Shown here: piece after piece, positions 13,411-20,923 of the stretch
Layout of the letters: each line of letters begins with the position of its first letter
Numbering within the stretch: the stretch's first letter is position 1
Origin: Candidatus Thorarchaeota archaeon
GTDB lineage: Archaea; Asgardarchaeota; Thorarchaeia; Thorarchaeales; Thorarchaeaceae
Length of the DNA: 20,923 nt
Direction of reading: 5' to 3'
NCBI GenBank assembly: GCA_016840825.1
Contig: JAEORN010000153.1
Location: forward strand, 1 to 20,923
Program-made: the position numbers and the translations under genes
The notes under the pieces: generated by a model
What the model saw: the letters and a program-made list of their open reading frames with translations, nothing else
Databases searched by the model: none
What the model was told of the DNA's origin: nothing

Positions 13411-14592
13411 CTACTCTTCTCGAGGTTTCGTGATTCGAATCGAGAACATGATGAGGACTGCCATGAATGCCATGACCATCGAGAAGTCAAATGCCATCAG
13501 GGGACCAAAGGTTTCCCATAAGTAACCAATTATGAGACCCGCAGGGAGTGCAGCTACCCCTATGACCATCTGAAATGCACCAATGATACTGGCTCTTCTC
13601 TCAGGTTCAACAAGATCAGCAACCAAAGTTGTCTGAACTGGCGTCAATGCACCAGCAGATAGGCCAAATAGCAGGAATAATGGGATTATTGTTAACCAAT
13701 CACTGGCGAAATGGGCCCAAGCTGATGTCAAAGCTAGAAAGAGGAATCCTAGAATGAGTATCGGCTTTCTACCATATCGATCTGATGCCACTCCAAATGG
13801 ATACGCACTTGCTGCATCTGTGAATGTGAATAGGATATACAGAAGAGGAATCACATAGATAGAGTAGTAATCCTCTGCAAACAAAATCAGAAAGGAATAG
13901 CTGAAGGTAGCAAGTGCAAATAGTGTAGAAGCTAAGAAGAATAGTTTTAGGTTCCGATTGAGATTTCGGAAACTGATTCCTTTGAATACATCTTTGCCTC
14001 GCTTCTCTTTGATAAACACGGAGATGACGATAACTGAGCAAGCCGCTGGGAATGTTGCAAGCAGAATTATCCCCAGATAACCAAGATATGCGAAAAGGAT
14101 GAAGGTGATGATCGACCCCACGAACGCTCCTGCACTGTCCATCGCACGAAGTACGCCAAATGCCTTACCCCGTTTCTTCTCTTTTACTTCACTCGCAACC
14201 ATTGCATCTCTTGGAGGACCTCGAATCTTACCTAACCTATCCATTGACTTCGCTATTGCAATGGTGATAAAACCAGTGGAAATAGCAAAACCTATTCTAG
14301 ATATCATTGAAAGGAAATACCCTGCTTCTATGAAGGACTTTCTCTTCCCGGTTCTATCAGAAGCATATCCAGCTCCAAGTTTTGAGAGTGATGTGATCAT
14401 TAATGCTAACCCATCCACAAACCCTACTAATAGGAAATCTAGACCAAGATACGAATTCAGAAATAGAGGCCAGATAGGTGCGATCATATCAGAGCTCATG
14501 TCATTTAGGAAACTTGCAGTACCAAAGGTGAGAGTTTGATCTTTATCTTCTTTAAATGCTACAACATCAATCGAGTCAATTTCGTTCTCCAT
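13411..14592 (-). CDS. Major facilitator superfamily transporter
   Basis: The 393-residue integral membrane protein has about 11-12 hydrophobic segments in two halves. MFS signatures are visible: the loop 2-3 motif GYASDRTGKRKSF and its counterpart in the second half, GVASDRYGRKPIL; SMDRLGKIRGPPRDAMVASE after the third or fourth helix; and the loop VEPERRASIIGAFQM. The substrate cannot be inferred; the pattern resembles drug- or metabolite-efflux carriers of bacterial type. An acidic 20-residue N-terminal tail precedes TM1. The promoter lies in a short divergent region shared with the DUF362 gene, where GTGCGAA occurs on both sides of the TATA box. Confidence 0.88.
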   Translation of the reverse strand: MENEIDSIDVVAFKEDKDQTLTFGTASFLNDMSSDMIAPIWPLFLNSYLGLDFLLVGFVDGLALMITSLSKLGAGYASDRTGKRKSFIEAGYFLSMISRIGFAISTGFITIAIAKSMDRLGKIRGPPRDAMVASEVKEKKRGKAFGVLRAMDSAGAFVGSIITFILFAYLGYLGIILLATFPAACSVIVISVFIKEKRGKDVFKGISFRNLNRNLKLFFLASTLFALATFSYSFLILFAEDYYSIYVIPLLYILFTFTDAASAYPFGVASDRYGRKPILILGFLFLALTSAWAHFASDWLTIIPLFLLFGLSAGALTPVQTTLVADLVEPERRASIIGAFQMVIGVAALPAGLIIGYLWETFGPLMAFDFSMVMAFMAVLIMFSIRITKPREE

Positions 14593-14648
14593 GTGCGAAC
14601 CTTCTATTATTCGGGAAACTTAGCAGTAAAATTATAAAAAAGTGCGAA
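14593..14648. promoter_or_regulatory. Divergent promoter region with paired GTGCGAA boxes
   Basis: GTGCGAA occurs at 14593-14599 and 14642-14648, flanking an AT-rich ATTATAAAAAA element (14631-14641) that can act as a TATA box toward either gene. On the minus strand it predicts a start near 14605, about 12 bases before the MFS ATG. Confidence 0.4.
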
Positions 14649-14657
14649 TTCCGTAAG

Positions 14658-14667
14658 ATTTTAAGCT
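14658..14667 (+). promoter_or_regulatory. TATA-like element giving a possibly leaderless DUF362 transcript
   Basis: GATTTTAAGC is centred about 27 bases before ATG 14689, so transcription could begin at the start codon. No good Shine-Dalgarno sequence precedes that ATG, which agrees with a leaderless message. The element at 14631-14641 is an alternative. Confidence 0.4.
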
Positions 14668-14688
14668 ATTCATCCTATCTTCTAGGCT

Positions 14689-15891
14689 ATGACACCTGAA
14701 TCTTCAAAGGTATATTTCGGTTCAATAAGGCATGGAAATCCTGGAGCGTTTGCGTCAATAGGTGCAAAACTAGACAAGATAGTCGAACATCTCGATTTTT
14801 CATCTATTGATAAAAAGGACAAAGTGGCAGTAAAAATGCACCTTGGATTTCGCGACGGTTATCAAACCGTTCCAGTTTTCTTCGTTCGCAGAGTTGTTAA
14901 AGCGATTAAAGAGGTTGGAGCATTTCCTTTCATTACAGATAATCCGACAGCAGTCTATAATGCTGCGGAAAGAGGTTATACTGCGGAAACCTGCGGTTGT
15001 CCATTGATACCAATTGCAGGGGTAAAGGACGGTTACACTCAGAAAGTAGACTTCGATTTCCATAGCGTGGATTCTCTTGAACTCAGTGGAGTACTCCGAG
15101 ATGCGGATGCCATGATAGATCTGACACATGCGAAAGGTCACAACTCCTCTGCCTATGGTGGAGCTGTCAAGAATATCGCTCTGGGTGGATACCATGGTCC
15201 TAGCAGATGGAGAAAGATACATGGTGTGGAAGCTAGTATCCCATACTGGGATCCTGACAAATGCACACCCGAGCATGCAAAGAAGCTCGTCGAGGCGTGT
15301 CCTGATGGAAACATCAACTATGATGAAGAGAATCACAAGCTAAGTGTTTCATTTGGTATGTGCAATCAATGTTTGAAATGTATGGAAGTGGATAAGGACG
15401 TGGGATGTCTTGATCTTAAGCCAGAGAACTATGCATTGTTTCAAGAGCTTATGGCTCGAGGTGCAAAGGCAGCATTAGATACATTCGACAAGAACAAGGT
15501 CTTCTTCCTGAACTTCATGCTAGATATCACTGCACTCTGCGATTGCTGGGGTATCGGTATGCCTCATGTCGTGAATGATATTGGCATCCTTGGAAGTAAG
15601 GATATCGTGGCAATAGAACAAGCTACTTTGGATTTAATTGCAAAGGAAGGTCTCATTGAGAGTATGATACCTCCATTCTTCAACAATGTCAATCTGGATC
15701 CCAATGAGAATCTGCATCCGTTTCAAAGACTCCACGGACCTTGGAAAGACCCCTATCTCACTCCGAAGTATTGCCAAGAGCTAGGTTTGGGAACCACGAA
15801 CTACGAGCTGATTGAGGTCCTTTCATTAGATGAAGTTAAGGATATGAAAGCTCCAAGTGGAGTTAGTGAAACACAACCATCTTTCTTCTAG
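14689..15891 (+). CDS. DUF362 protein with a ferredoxin-type 4Fe-4S segment
   Basis: The 400-residue protein is of the DUF362 family, commonly annotated as iron-sulfur cluster-binding proteins of unknown reaction. The N-terminal part has family phrases VAVKMHLGFRDGYQTV, FITDNPTAVY and DAMIDLTHAKGHNSSAYGGAVKNIALG. The inserted ferredoxin-like segment (about 190-243) is half degenerate: C225-x2-C228-x2-C231 and C204-Pro can ligate one 4Fe-4S cluster, while the other site keeps only C192 and C240. A CDCWG motif follows (about 284-288), then the conserved C-terminal GILGSKDIVAIEQATLDLI. It is probably cytoplasmic and redox-active. The neighbours (MFS transporter divergent; zinc-ribbon and hydrolase downstream) do not define a pathway. 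Confidence 0.87.
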   Translation: MTPESSKVYFGSIRHGNPGAFASIGAKLDKIVEHLDFSSIDKKDKVAVKMHLGFRDGYQTVPVFFVRRVVKAIKEVGAFPFITDNPTAVYNAAERGYTAETCGCPLIPIAGVKDGYTQKVDFDFHSVDSLELSGVLRDADAMIDLTHAKGHNSSAYGGAVKNIALGGYHGPSRWRKIHGVEASIPYWDPDKCTPEHAKKLVEACPDGNINYDEENHKLSVSFGMCNQCLKCMEVDKDVGCLDLKPENYALFQELMARGAKAALDTFDKNKVFFLNFMLDITALCDCWGIGMPHVVNDIGILGSKDIVAIEQATLDLIAKEGLIESMIPPFFNNVNLDPNENLHPFQRLHGPWKDPYLTPKYCQELGLGTTNYELIEVLSLDEVKDMKAPSGVSETQPSFF

Positions 15892-15895
15892 GTGT

Positions 15896-15916
15896 GAGAG
15901 GAGAATATCTCCTCTC
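15896..15916 (+). terminator. Perfect 9-bp hairpin after the DUF362 gene
   Basis: GAGAGGAGA (15896-15904) and TCTCCTCTC (15908-15916) form a perfect stem with a 3-base loop, five bases after the stop codon. It lacks a T run, so it may be an RNA-processing or stability element rather than a simple terminator. Confidence 0.45.
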
Positions 15917-15941
15917 TCAACATTTCTTTGAGGTGTAATGA

Positions 15942-16109
15942 TTGGATGATGAATATCCTCCCAAATGTCCCAAATGCGGAAGCAGGGAAATTGAAATAGA
16001 ATCCAGAAGTGAGTACACTGGTGGTGGATTTGCCGACAGGTGGGATGAGTTCTTCTGTCGGGAGTGTGGATATGAATGGAGATCTGCCACAAATTCAGGC
16101 TACGCTTAG
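15942..16109 (+). CDS. Small zinc-ribbon protein (55 aa, TTG start)
   Basis: A short frame starts at TTG 15942, six bases after a strong GAGGTG ribosome-binding site; the stop immediately upstream (15939-15941) limits it. The 55-residue product has two cysteine knuckles, C9-P-K-C12-G and C39-R-E-C42-G-Y, separated by 26 residues: a classic zinc ribbon. Around them are DEYPPK at the N terminus and an aromatic turn (FADRWDEFF) before the second knuckle. Such small ribbons often bind nucleic acid or act as adaptors. The SGNH hydrolase starts 15 bp downstream, so the two are probably co-transcribed. The pattern CPKCG...CRECGYEW makes a chance frame unlikely. Confidence 0.8.
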   Translation: MDDEYPPKCPKCGSREIEIESRSEYTGGGFADRWDEFFCRECGYEWRSATNSGYA

Positions 16110-16124
16110 GTAGGTTTGCTATAG

Positions 16125-16721
16125 ATGACCAAGATACTAGGCTTTGGCGATAGTCTGACAGCAGGAACACCGGGATATGAGCCAGGATATGGTGGAGATG
16201 TTCGTTCTCAGTACGGTTTTTGGCTCATGGAGTCCGCAAGGCATGAAGGAATTACAACACTGCAGTTTCATAATCAAGGAGTGCCTGGTGAGCTTGCTAT
16301 TCAAATGAAACCTCGATTGAGACGTCTACTAGAGAAGGAATCATATGATATTGCGATTATATGGGGAGGAACGAATGACCTAGGATGGGGATATGATCCA
16401 GAGGCTGTCCATGAAACTCTAGTAAACCTGTGGAAAGTATCATTGGATGCTGGAATACAAACAATCACCTGCACTATTCCACCTATAGGCTCTCAAATAC
16501 CAGATCATTTAGAGAAGCAAAGGATGTTGAACGAACGAATACTTGCCAATGAGCACCAACTGCAAGACTTCTATGTTGTTGAAGTCTTTTCTGCACTCGC
16601 AAATGATAGTGGTACTCTTATGCTTCTATATGATTCTGGGGATGGACTGCATCTTAATGTTGAAGGATATCGAGTTGTTGGAACGAAAATATGGCATGAT
16701 ATCCTACGGCACATAGTATGA
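16125..16721 (+). CDS. SGNH/GDSL-family hydrolase
   Basis: The 198-residue protein is a SGNH-fold esterase/lipase-type hydrolase, similar in size to TesA-like lysophospholipases. All four blocks are present: Ser10 in GFGDSLTAG, Gly52 in NQGVPGE, Asn84 in GGTNDLG, and the Asp173-His176 pair in GDGLHLN. There is no signal peptide, so it should act in the cytoplasm. Likely substrates are acyl, acetyl or lysophospholipid esters; the exact one cannot be told. A GGTAGG site about 10 bases upstream gives the start, 15 bp after the zinc-ribbon gene. It resembles bacterial homologues and could have been acquired from bacteria, but sequence alone does not prove that. Confidence 0.92.
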   Translation: MTKILGFGDSLTAGTPGYEPGYGGDVRSQYGFWLMESARHEGITTLQFHNQGVPGELAIQMKPRLRRLLEKESYDIAIIWGGTNDLGWGYDPEAVHETLVNLWKVSLDAGIQTITCTIPPIGSQIPDHLEKQRMLNERILANEHQLQDFYVVEVFSALANDSGTLMLLYDSGDGLHLNVEGYRVVGTKIWHDILRHIV

Positions 16722-16833
16722 TTTCATTGTGTTATTTATCAAATCTTGTCATCATCATCTTTTGTGACGTAGATTTATCAAATCCAAGCGGTTTCCATAA
16801 GTTATCAAATATTCTTTTTATCTTTGCACTGAC

Positions 16834-16839
16834 TTATAT
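16834..16839 (+). promoter_or_regulatory. TATA box of the first surface-protein gene
   Basis: ACTGACTTATAT ends here. The TTATAT core is 41 bases before GTG 16875. The next paralogue has ACTGATTTATAT with its core exactly 41 bases before its TTG start, so this is a conserved promoter. Confidence 0.6.
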
Positions 16840-16874
16840 CAAACCCAACAAATATGTCAGGAGAGGTGGAGATT

Positions 16875-19727
16875 GTGAACCGAGTAGTGCTAAGTATATT
16901 TACAGTACTGCTTCTTTTTGGGATTTTCATTGTCCCTGGGGCAATAAGCGGTACAACATGTTCTAGCGAAGATATCTTGAATTCCATATCATTGGAAGAA
17001 GATTATCTGCCTTCTGTGGGACCTCTTGATAGGGTCATACGAGTGGCAGTCTATAATGAACCTAACACCACTGTACCAGAATATGGTGCTGGTGGACCGT
17101 ATACAAACCACTATGATATTCTTGTTGCATTCCTAAATGATCAGGGTTTTTCTGCAAGTTCATTGACCTTTCAAGACATCTTGGATCACAAATTAATGAC
17201 TGCTGATTTTGATGTCTTTGTAATGGCAAATAATCTGCCAAGAGAGAACATAACCAATTACGTGAATGAATTTTGGCTTGGTGGAGGTGCTATTCTATCA
17301 TTCGATAGTGCGCTTGGCTATTTGTACTATCATGGAATGATCTATCATGAGGTAAAGGGAGATTTTGGTTTATTCGGAGCTGGTTCTCTTGAAGAATGGG
17401 ACTACTCATTTCCAAGTTCCATCCAAGTAACAACAAGACACCCTACTACCAAGCACTATAGTCAAAATTATATGATATCGACCTCAGCAGACACAATCGC
17501 AACCTTTGATGCAGTCAATGTTCCCAGTCAGGTTGGTAGTCATTTTACGATGATTCTAAATTCCGAATCGCTTGGAGTTGGCTTTGCACTTGATAACCCT
17601 GATAGAGGGGGTAGAATTGTACAACTCTCAGGTAACTGCAGCACCATATCAACTTGGCAGGAATCCATAATTACTGATTCAGTGGAATGGCTATGCCCCA
17701 AACCAAAAGGACGGATTGCTTTCGATTTATCTCATCAACCAAAAGTAGGAGTTGATCCTTGGGACGAATTGTCTGAATTTCCTGACGAGTATAAAATGTT
17801 CAGAGATATCTTGGTTAATCATACCTTCACATTTGACAAACTATATCCAAAAGATACTGGAAACCTCACGACTGCTAGACTTTCGAAGTATGATGTCTTA
17901 ATACTGGTAGCGCCTAACTACAACTACACCATTGCAGAAGTCTTAGCTGTTCAAGATTACATCTATTCAGGGGGTAGTCTATTTGCCTTTGGTCATAATC
18001 CGAACATTGCGAACTTTGATGAAGCTAATGAGCAATTGAATTCCATAACTGAAATTGCCGGTCTTTGGGTGAATAATACGCTTGGAACTACAGTGTTCGC
18101 CAAACTTGACGCGATGGAGTTCTTTACTCTAGAAGGATGTTCGACCTTGGATATATCAACTAGGGGATGGGTGAATATTACAGATAATGCAGTTGCCCTT
18201 TGGGGACTTTGGCCTGATTTCAACATTGCTTCATCGTATCACGGTACTGGTCGAATCGTGCTTTCTGCAAGTGTTGGGTGGATTGAAGATTTTCATTTTG
18301 TAAACGATGATAACAGTCACTTTGCAATTAATTGTGCAAATTGGCTTACTGCCACCTTTGAAGAAGCAAGGGTATTGGTCTATCAGAATGGAATTGGCTC
18401 TGGAAATAATGAATACCGTTCTGAACTTCTAAATGCGTTGAATGAGCTAGGGATTGAATTCATGTTTCACACAGATCCCTACTACTTCAATCTAAGCCTA
18501 TTCTGGGAATATTGGGATATCGTGATTATTGATGCAAACTCACTGTCTCCTGTCCAGTACAATAACCAGATTCTAGAGTATATGGAGAATGGAGGGCAGC
18601 TTATAATGCGAGATTTCTACTTCTACCATGCGCCTTATGAGATACCCTATAATCTAAGCTTATACACCTATTTAGGATTCGAGGGAACTGATAATAATAT
18701 CCAAATGGGTCCACCTACAGTATATCTGTGGGAATATAATCACGGCATTTTCAATCACCCAATTGACTATGGATCATACAACATTTCCTCAACCACTCAC
18801 TGGTTTGGAACTGACTTCTGCAATGTCACACTCCATGATAATGCGACTCCACTTGCGGGTGTCACGACGTATGAATCTATAACTGAAGCCGCAATCGTGG
18901 AAAGTGTCGAGGGTAGAGCAATATGCAATTTCTTTGCACTCACAGAATATAATGAGGACACTGACGACTCTACTTATCCGGATAGCTATGAGCTATGGAT
19001 GAATGAGATTGCGTATATGATGCGTCCCACCATAGATACACCTGATGATCGAGTGATAGAATCTGGCAGTGTAGGAGAGGATATCATATGGATGCCATAT
19101 AGTGACAGACCCTATACGTATGACATCTGGATCGACTGGGAATTGTATGAAGAGAGAACATGGGATGGAGGTATTATTACCGTGTCTCTAGATGATCTAG
19201 ATGTAGGGACATATGAAATCTTTGTGAGAGCGATAGATACTGCAGGATATGCTGGTACAGATTTAGTTCTAGTAATAGTCGAAGATACAACATCTCCAGA
19301 ATTCGTAGATGGACCAAATAACCTCCAGTACCAAGAAGGAACTGCAGTTCACATGCTGAATTGGACATTCAATGAGCTGAATCCTGACTCATGGGTCCTC
19401 TTTATCAATGGCTCAATACAAGACAGTGGAACATGGGATGGTTCGGAAATATCTGCTGATGCAGGGGGTCTGAGTGAAGGCTATTACAATGCAACAATTG
19501 CTGTGAATGATACTTCAGGGAATATTGCTACTGACACTGTGAATCTGGAAGTTACTGCACCATCTACAACAGGCTCAACAGATACTGCAACATCTGATAC
19601 AACAACTGACACCGGAACCACAGAGCCTCCACCTGATGATAATACAATGCTTATCATCAGCATTGTAGCCTTAATTGGAGTGGTGGTCGTGGTTAGCATA
19701 GTTCTAATGAAGAGGAAAAAATCGTAG
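16875..19727 (+). CDS. Large secreted, membrane-anchored surface protein (three GATase-like domains, two Ig-like domains)
   Basis: With GTG 16875 as start the protein has 950 residues. GTG follows GAGGTGGAGATT, a ribosome-binding site conserved before the next paralogue, and places the signal peptide (NRVVLSIFTVLLLFGIFIVPG) at the N terminus; ATG 16854 would put the start before that site. Three successive Rossmann-like regions of about 200 residues follow (about 45-270, 275-490, 495-700), resembling the GATase1/DUF4350-like folds of surface proteins (VRVAVYN; GRIAFDLSHQP; ARVLVYQNG). Then come two Ig-like domains (about 710-895), a Thr/Ser-rich linker, a C-terminal TM helix and KRKKS. Many Asn-X-Ser/Thr sequons suit an S-layer-type glycoprotein. 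Function unknown. It is one of a tandem pair. Confidence 0.82.
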   Translation: MNRVVLSIFTVLLLFGIFIVPGAISGTTCSSEDILNSISLEEDYLPSVGPLDRVIRVAVYNEPNTTVPEYGAGGPYTNHYDILVAFLNDQGFSASSLTFQDILDHKLMTADFDVFVMANNLPRENITNYVNEFWLGGGAILSFDSALGYLYYHGMIYHEVKGDFGLFGAGSLEEWDYSFPSSIQVTTRHPTTKHYSQNYMISTSADTIATFDAVNVPSQVGSHFTMILNSESLGVGFALDNPDRGGRIVQLSGNCSTISTWQESIITDSVEWLCPKPKGRIAFDLSHQPKVGVDPWDELSEFPDEYKMFRDILVNHTFTFDKLYPKDTGNLTTARLSKYDVLILVAPNYNYTIAEVLAVQDYIYSGGSLFAFGHNPNIANFDEANEQLNSITEIAGLWVNNTLGTTVFAKLDAMEFFTLEGCSTLDISTRGWVNITDNAVALWGLWPDFNIASSYHGTGRIVLSASVGWIEDFHFVNDDNSHFAINCANWLTATFEEARVLVYQNGIGSGNNEYRSELLNALNELGIEFMFHTDPYYFNLSLFWEYWDIVIIDANSLSPVQYNNQILEYMENGGQLIMRDFYFYHAPYEIPYNLSLYTYLGFEGTDNNIQMGPPTVYLWEYNHGIFNHPIDYGSYNISSTTHWFGTDFCNVTLHDNATPLAGVTTYESITEAAIVESVEGRAICNFFALTEYNEDTDDSTYPDSYELWMNEIAYMMRPTIDTPDDRVIESGSVGEDIIWMPYSDRPYTYDIWIDWELYEERTWDGGIITVSLDDLDVGTYEIFVRAIDTAGYAGTDLVLVIVEDTTSPEFVDGPNNLQYQEGTAVHMLNWTFNELNPDSWVLFINGSIQDSGTWDGSEISADAGGLSEGYYNATIAVNDTSGNIATDTVNLEVTAPSTTGSTDTATSDTTTDTGTTEPPPDDNTMLIISIVALIGVVVVVSIVLMKRKKS

Positions 19728-19735
19728 AATAATTG

Positions 19736-19755
19736 GAGAGCCATAAATGGCTCTC
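19736..19755 (+). terminator. Perfect inverted repeat after the first surface-protein gene
   Basis: GAGAGCCAT (19736-19744) and ATGGCTCTC (19747-19755) are perfect inverses nine bases after the stop. As RNA this forms a tight hairpin with a 4-base effective loop. There is no following T run, so termination is not certain; it separates the two paralogues. Confidence 0.45.
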
Positions 19756-19793
19756 TGCGATTTCCTTCAAGGTAAATCTGAATTTCAACTGAT

Positions 19794-19799
19794 TTATAT
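19794..19799 (+). promoter_or_regulatory. TATA box of the second surface-protein gene
   Basis: ACTGATTTATAT with core TTATAT exactly 41 bases before TTG 19835, as in the upstream paralogue. Expected transcription start near 19820. Confidence 0.6.
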
Positions 19800-19834
19800 T
19801 CCTAGAAACGTGTGTGAAGTGATGAGGTGGAGAT

Positions 19835-20923
19835 TTGAAACACGTAATACCATCAATAATGGTAACGTTGTTTCTTGTAGGTATGTTCATAGTACCCATT
19901 GTAGTCACCGGTACTCATGCGCGTCTACATGAAACGATGCTGGATCAGAGCAATTGGAAAAACGGATATGAGAATTCGTGGCTTCCTCCAGACAGAACGG
20001 TGAGAGTCGCTGTCTATAATGAAACAAACACAACAGCACCTGTATACGCAACAAATCCAGGAGTATTACATAACAATGCGTCAGGTATGAGAGATATTCT
20101 ACAATCTCAGGGATATGATGCTACACTCATAACAACGAATGAGATTTACAATCATGAATTAACTACTGCCAACTACGATGCATTCGTAATGGTCGATAAT
20201 TATCCTAGGGAGAATATAACGAATTATACACTTGATTTCTGGAAAGGAGGAGGAGGTTTAATCTCATTTGGTGGCGCTGCAGGTTTCCTTTGCTATTTTG
20301 GAATACTACCTCCTGAAGCTGCACTCACTTCAGGATATTCAGTCTATTGGATCAATTCTGCAAATGCAGTCAATGTCACGGCTCGTCATCCAGTTAGTAG
20401 GAACTACCAAATCAATCAGACACTTGCTGAAAGCCCTGTAGGAGACCTTTGCTGGATCTGGAGCGCATTGCAAGGCACATCTATATCAAATGATTTGACA
20501 ATGGTAGCTCGTTCGAATAACAATCCAGATTATGCATCTGTCATAGCATATGACCCCTCTACAGTGGGGAGAGGAAAAGTAGTTGCATTCAGCGGAGACA
20601 ATAGCGGAACAGTCTATCCAGAACTAGATATGATGATTGCTGATGCAGTTGAATGGATATGTCCTCGTCCTAAAGCACGAGTTATTTTTGATCTGACACA
20701 TAATCCGCTATTTGGAATAGACCCGTATGACGGACCATATGTTCAAAATTTAGGTGCTTTTTATGGAATTCTTAGAGATGAATTGGTTTTACGGCGATAC
20801 ACATTTGACAAGCTCTATCCATCTTCAGGAGGTTTGTCGACAGCTACCCTCCAGCAATATGACATCTTGATGACCGTCTGTCCGGGACTTAATTTCACAG
20901 ATCAGGAGGTCTCTGATGTTACA
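19835..20923 (+). CDS. Second surface-protein paralogue, partial (cut by window end)
   Basis: The frame opens at TTG 19835 behind GAGGTGGAGAT and stays open for 363 codons to the window edge; the 3' end is missing. A signal peptide (VIPSIMVTLFLVGMFIVP) is followed by sequence alignable with the upstream protein: RTVRVAVYNETNTTAP, MVDNYPRENITNY, VTARHPVSRNYQ, ADAVEWICPRPKARVIFDL and YTFDKLYPSSGGLSTA. It covers the first GATase-like domain and the start of the second. The in-frame stop at 19823-19825 excludes an earlier start. Rich in Asn-X-Ser/Thr sites. It is probably an S-layer-like or adhesive protein; the two genes are a diverged tandem duplication with separate promoters. Confidence 0.85.
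   Translation, partial: MKHVIPSIMVTLFLVGMFIVPIVVTGTHARLHETMLDQSNWKNGYENSWLPPDRTVRVAVYNETNTTAPVYATNPGVLHNNASGMRDILQSQGYDATLITTNEIYNHELTTANYDAFVMVDNYPRENITNYTLDFWKGGGGLISFGGAAGFLCYFGILPPEAALTSGYSVYWINSANAVNVTARHPVSRNYQINQTLAESPVGDLCWIWSALQGTSISNDLTMVARSNNNPDYASVIAYDPSTVGRGKVVAFSGDNSGTVYPELDMMIADAVEWICPRPKARVIFDLTHNPLFGIDPYDGPYVQNLGAFYGILRDELVLRRYTFDKLYPSSGGLSTATLQQYDILMTVCPGLNFTDQEVSDVT

Noticed and set aside
14099..14539. 146-codon plus-strand frame inside the MFS gene
   Set aside because: Antisense shadow of the transporter; composition reflects complementary codons.
14800..15336. 178-codon minus-strand frame inside the DUF362 gene
   Set aside because: Antisense shadow with no domain and no promoter.

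Overview
The window looks archaeal. Coding regions are preceded by TATA-like boxes at archaeal spacing, several starts are GTG or TTG, at least one transcript could be leaderless, and there are archaeal marker families: a geranylgeranyl-reductase-type flavoprotein, a DUF106 (EMC3/YidC-like) membrane protein, single- and double-domain KaiC/RAD55-like ATPases and ArsR-type regulators. The moderate-to-low GC content, the large N-glycosylatable surface proteins with Ig-like repeats and the mix of archaeal and bacterial-type genes would fit an Asgard lineage (for example Thorarchaeia-like). The placement below 'Archaea' is inference. No rRNA, tRNA, CRISPR array or transposase gene was seen.

Layout. 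(1) 1-999: a small ORF and an ArsR-family regulator behind a TATA box followed by repeated TCACTAG half-sites. (2) 1001-6828: a dense signalling block. It holds three RecA/KaiC-like proteins (one two-domain, one single-domain and intact, one without a P-loop), three stand-alone receiver domains and a TPR protein with a C-terminal cysteine ladder. No histidine kinase or obvious output domain is present. (3) 6829-8240: about 1.4 kb of AT-rich sequence without a convincing gene, containing a 13-bp inverted repeat that bounds about 620 bp, other stem-forming repeats and a cluster of a palindromic motif. (4) 8241-10279: larB and a geranylgeranyl-reductase-family flavoprotein. (5) 10280-12860: a possible frameshifted small gene, a HEAT-like protein, an unrecognised 91-aa protein, and a 418-bp gap with a candidate structured RNA and more copies of the palindromic motif. 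(6) 12861-16721: DUF106 protein, MFS transporter, DUF362 protein with one ferredoxin-type cluster, a 55-aa zinc-ribbon protein starting at TTG, and an SGNH/GDSL hydrolase. (7) 16875-end: two tandem paralogous giant surface proteins, the second cut by the window edge, with matching promoter and ribosome-binding-site layouts.

Working together. Region 2 reads as a phospho-relay or ATPase switch module in which receivers pair with KaiC-like ATPases and a TPR scaffold; the kinase would have to come from elsewhere. The most unusual non-coding signal is a dyad with core GTAYACGTRTAC. It recurs around TATA-like boxes in two separate gaps, including an exact 15-bp inverted pair at 12007-12021 and 12476-12490, and looks like the operator of an unidentified regulator.
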